NCBI GenBank assembly: GCA_007126465.1
Contig: SLBE01000041.1
Location: 1 to 8,893, forward strand
DNA from: Syntrophomonadaceae bacterium
Lineage (GTDB): Bacteria > Bacillota > Dethiobacteria > DTU022
DNA: 8,893 bases
Direction: 5' to 3'
Shown: positions 6,947 to 8,893 of the stretch, in pieces
How positions within the stretch are numbered: position 1 is the first letter of the stretch
Layout: each line of letters starts with the position of its first letter
The notes under the pieces: model-generated
Database searches by the model: none
The model's input: the letters and a program-made list of their open reading frames with translations, nothing else
Told to the model about the DNA's origin: nothing
Made by a program: the position numbers and the translations under genes

Positions 6947-7222
6947 TCACATCTTTGTGTTAAGCAGCAGAGCAATAAACCTATCAACCGCCTCATCCTG
7001 GTCTTTGCCGCTTTCACGTGCCTCAGTTAAGCATTCTCTGAAAAAATCGGCCACTACTAGCTTGGTTGCTCCCTCTAATGCTGAATGCACAGCGCTAAGC
7101 AGAGTCACAATTTTTTCGCAATCCTCCCCGTCCTCGATCATTTTTCGAACCGCGCGGACCTGGCCTTCCAGGCGGGAAAAGCGGTTAACAATTTGTTTTC
7201 TATTCCCTTCCGTCACCTGCAT
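6947..7222 (-). CDS. CsoR/RcnR/FrmR-family transcriptional repressor, CstR-like (persulfide-sensing) cysteine pattern
   Basis: A 91-residue all-helical repressor of the CsoR superfamily (formerly DUF156). The family core NRFSRLEGQVRAVRKMIEDG (13-32) is followed by C35 and then FFREC with C64. Copper-sensing CsoR uses Cys, His and Cys, with His four residues before the second Cys. Here that position is F60, so the copper site is incomplete. Two Cys without the His is the pattern of CstR, which forms di- or trisulfide links with persulfides and then leaves DNA. Start ATG 7222 has AAAAGGAGG (7231-7239) eight bases upstream, and this site overlaps the stop codon of the preceding reductase gene, so both are cotranscribed. 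A matching operator lies at 8766-8787 before the operon, predicting autoregulation. Family is sure; sensing chemistry is inferred from residues. Confidence 0.92.
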   Translation of the reverse strand: MQVTEGNRKQIVNRFSRLEGQVRAVRKMIEDGEDCEKIVTLLSAVHSALEGATKLVVADFFRECLTEARESGKDQDEAVDRFIALLLNTKM

Positions 7223-7237
7223 ACGCTTAACCTCCTT

Positions 7238-8728
7238 TTACAGAAAGCATTCATAAAAGATATTATCCTCGTGGACACCTTTATGCTCCAGGATATCCCT
7301 GGCATCCGTGGCCATTTCAGCTGTGCCGCAAATGTAGACCCTGGTGTAATCCGGCGGATTAAGCTCTTTTAGCAGATCGGTTACATATCCTTTACTATAC
7401 TGATCAGTGTGCGGCCTTGACAAGAGGCTGTAGTAACTAAAATTCTCATTAGCCTCAGCAGTACCTGTTAAGTAGTCATCATAGACCAAATCTTCTTCGT
7501 ACCGGGCCCCGTAAAGCAGAGTGATTTTACCATTAAAGCCATTATCTTTTTGTTCGAAGAAGCTTTGAACGATTGAAACAAAGGGGGTAATTCCAATGCC
7601 ATTAGCTAAGAAGAGAAGTTCTTTACCCTCAGGGTCAGCTCTTAGTTCATTACCGAGAGGTCCTTTCAACTTTACTTCGGTCCCCTCGGCCAGGTTATTA
7701 AAGAGCAAGTTAGTTCCATAACCGTCATTTAATAGTTTAACGGTAACGGATATTTCAGAGTGGTCACCGGAGGAGCCGGAAATTGTGTAAGCTCGGTACA
7801 TTTCAATCTGCGGTTCAGTTTCTACCAGGACAAACTGGCCCGGATCGAAATCCATTTTTTGCGGTTCAACCAGCTTGAATGTATATTCGCGCACGTTATC
7901 ATTCAGGTGGTTTATTTTTTTTACTACTGCCCTGTAAAAAGAGGCATCTTTGAACCCTGCCAGGTTGGCATTTGCGTGTATGTTTTCAGTTTTCGCGAGG
8001 GTAGCCAGCTGCAAGGCATCGGCCGGGCAGTTATTAACACAGGTATTACAGCGGATACAGTTTTCATCACTGAACTGGGAGCTTTCTTTGAATTCCCTGT
8101 ATGGTTTTAGCTGCATTGGGCAGACCCTGGCACACTTTCCACAGGAATGGCAGAGGTCGGGATGCGCTATTGTAACTTTCAGGTCGGTGTTTTTATTCAA
8201 TCCTAAAGCTTTACCCAGCTTGTAAAAAAGGGTCTGGAAAGTGCCCATCGGACAGAACTGACACCAGGTGCGGGCATTGATAGTGATTGCCAGCAACCCA
8301 CCTGCCAGCAAAACCATCAGGTAAGTTGTTGAGAAAACCAGGCCCATCCGGTCATAAAACTCGGCTCCTCCCAGGGCTTCAAAGACATGAATAAAGCGGC
8401 GGCCCAGGTTATACATAAAAAACAATAAAAAGGCAGCAATTAAAACTTTTGAACGCATGAATCCCGGAATCCTGGCATTTCTGCTCAGGGGTTGCAGCAG
8501 GTTATCAAAAAAACTGCCATGCGGGCAGAAGTTGCCGCACCAGTACTTTCCCCTGAAGAGGCTCATAACCATCAAGGCCAGCATTATCAGGGGAACTAGC
8601 AATCCTAAACGGGGGAGAAACTGCCCGCCTATACCAATTAAGACTGTTAAAATCCAGGCATATGATCTGATTGGAGAAAAAGAACGATTTGTTTTGATAT
8701 AGAATGATGCCGCGTGACTGTTATGCAT
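7238..8728 (-). CDS. NapH-like membrane polyferredoxin fused to FAD/NAD(P)H oxidoreductase
   Basis: A 496-residue fusion. Residues 1-160 are membrane-bound with four hydrophobic segments (about 22-38, 41-57, 94-108, 131-150) and NapH/NosR-like cysteine motifs C64-x3-C68-P and C156-x2-C159-P. Two [4Fe-4S] ferredoxin motifs follow: C193-x2-C196-x2-C199-x3-C203-P and C224-x2-C227-x2-C230-x3-C234-P. Residues about 265-496 are a ferredoxin-NADP reductase-type module with flavin-binding R312-AYTIS, nucleotide-binding GIGITPF (377-383) and YICGTAEM (465-472), ending FYECFL. It should pass electrons between NAD(P)H, flavin, iron-sulfur clusters and a membrane partner or quinone; direction and final acceptor are unknown. 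ATG 8728 has AAAGGAG (8736-8742) seven bases upstream. It is the first gene of the operon and is followed after 15 bases by the CstR-like repressor. RnfC, CcoG and plain NapH do not have this arrangement. Confidence 0.88.
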   Translation of the reverse strand: MHNSHAASFYIKTNRSFSPIRSYAWILTVLIGIGGQFLPRLGLLVPLIMLALMVMSLFRGKYWCGNFCPHGSFFDNLLQPLSRNARIPGFMRSKVLIAAFLLFFMYNLGRRFIHVFEALGGAEFYDRMGLVFSTTYLMVLLAGGLLAITINARTWCQFCPMGTFQTLFYKLGKALGLNKNTDLKVTIAHPDLCHSCGKCARVCPMQLKPYREFKESSQFSDENCIRCNTCVNNCPADALQLATLAKTENIHANANLAGFKDASFYRAVVKKINHLNDNVREYTFKLVEPQKMDFDPGQFVLVETEPQIEMYRAYTISGSSGDHSEISVTVKLLNDGYGTNLLFNNLAEGTEVKLKGPLGNELRADPEGKELLFLANGIGITPFVSIVQSFFEQKDNGFNGKITLLYGARYEEDLVYDDYLTGTAEANENFSYYSLLSRPHTDQYSKGYVTDLLKELNPPDYTRVYICGTAEMATDARDILEHKGVHEDNIFYECFL

Positions 8729-8765
8729 GCAAAAACTCCTTTGCGAAGTGGTTATAAATTATCAT

Positions 8766-8787
8766 CATATACCCCACAGGGTATATG
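8766..8787. promoter_or_regulatory. CsoR/CstR-family operator (9-bp inverted repeat)
   Basis: Left arm CATATACCC (8766-8774) and right arm GGGTATATG (8779-8787) are perfect reverse complements around CACA. An AT-flanked inverted repeat with central C and G tracts is the general form of operators bound by CsoR-superfamily repressors. It lies just downstream of the -10 element and covers the expected transcription start of the operon that encodes such a repressor. Binding is inferred. Confidence 0.8.
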
Positions 8788-8790
8788 TGT

Positions 8791-8818
8791 ATTATAAAGC
8801 ATATTTTTCTGCCGTCAA
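8791..8818 (-). promoter_or_regulatory. Promoter of the reductase-repressor-TspO operon
   Basis: Reading leftward, TTGACG (complement of 8813-8818) and TATAAT (complement of 8791-8796) are 16 bases apart. This is a near-consensus housekeeping sigma promoter, with five of six and six of six matches. Transcription would begin near 8784, inside the inverted repeat at 8766-8787, so a bound repressor would block initiation. It is about 60 bases upstream of the reductase start codon. Confidence 0.78.
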
Positions 8819-8826
8819 GGGGAGGG

Positions 8827-8893
8827 GTGTATGATTTAAAAGATTTTCTGTTGTTACTGTCGTCAGGTTATGATTTAATAAGGATTATGAAAA
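8827..8893 (+). CDS. Possible start of a divergent gene, cut by window edge (very uncertain)
   Basis: From GTG at 8827 the frame stays open for 22 codons to the window end and would read MYDLKDFLLLLSSGYDLIRI and on. A purine-rich AAGGGGAGG (8817-8825) precedes it, but only one base separates its end from the GTG. An ATG at 8831 in another frame stops after two codons. An ATG at 8887 has AAGGA only two bases upstream. I do not recognise the peptide. In AT-rich DNA 22 open codons are not strong evidence. Confidence 0.2.
   Translation, partial: MYDLKDFLLLLSSGYDLIRIMK

Noticed and set aside
6947..7222. Reading the repressor as a copper-responsive CsoR
   Set aside because: The His ligand position is Phe and no copper transport gene is nearby; kept only as an alternative to be tested.
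7760..8225. Plus-strand open frames opposite the polyferredoxin-reductase gene
   Set aside because: They are antisense to a clear coding region with conserved cysteine motifs and look like no known protein.
8830..8878. Direct repeat of TATGATTTAA at 8830-8839 and 8869-8878
   Set aside because: Ten AT-rich bases repeated once is expected by chance; no further copies were seen.

Overview
The window reads as chromosomal DNA of an anaerobic Firmicute, probably a clostridial, corrinoid-using lineage. This is inferred from strong AGGAGG-type ribosome binding sites, TTGACA/TATAAT-like promoters, moderate base composition, corrinoid methyl-transfer genes, a CsoR/CstR-type repressor and a polyferredoxin-type redox enzyme. 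I cannot name the genus. No RNA gene, CRISPR array, transposase or phage gene was seen.

Left edge (1-434, minus): the 5' part of a predicted ABC-class ATPase gene, divergent from what follows. After a 244-base intergenic region comes a plus-strand group. A corrinoid-binding protein (679-1332) overlaps by 8 bases a uroporphyrinogen-decarboxylase-family methyltransferase (1325-2362). Seventeen bases later a diguanylate cyclase (2380-3861) begins. It has an unusual N-terminal sensor region and an intact GGEEF active site with an RxxD inhibitory site. The first two genes look like two components of a corrinoid methyl-transfer system, and the third suggests that c-di-GMP output is tied to it. Next come a D-2-hydroxyacid dehydrogenase (3945-4922), probably with its own extended -10 promoter, and a LOG-family nucleotide hydrolase (5072-5908).

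A perfect 22-bp hairpin (5948-6002) separates these from a convergent minus-strand operon. In transcription order that operon holds a membrane polyferredoxin fused to an FAD/NAD(P)H reductase (8728-7238), a CsoR-superfamily repressor (7222-6947) and a TspO/MBR-like membrane protein (6851-6033, probable TTG start). The operon has a near-consensus promoter at 8791-8818. A 9-bp inverted repeat with C and G tracts (8766-8787) sits at its predicted transcription start, as expected for a CsoR-family operator.

The repressor keeps both family cysteines but has Phe where copper-sensing CsoR has the His ligand. This resembles CstR persulfide sensors, so the operon is best read as a candidate sulfane-sulfur or redox-responsive electron-transfer module. 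A possible divergent gene start lies at the right edge (8827-8893) and is very uncertain.
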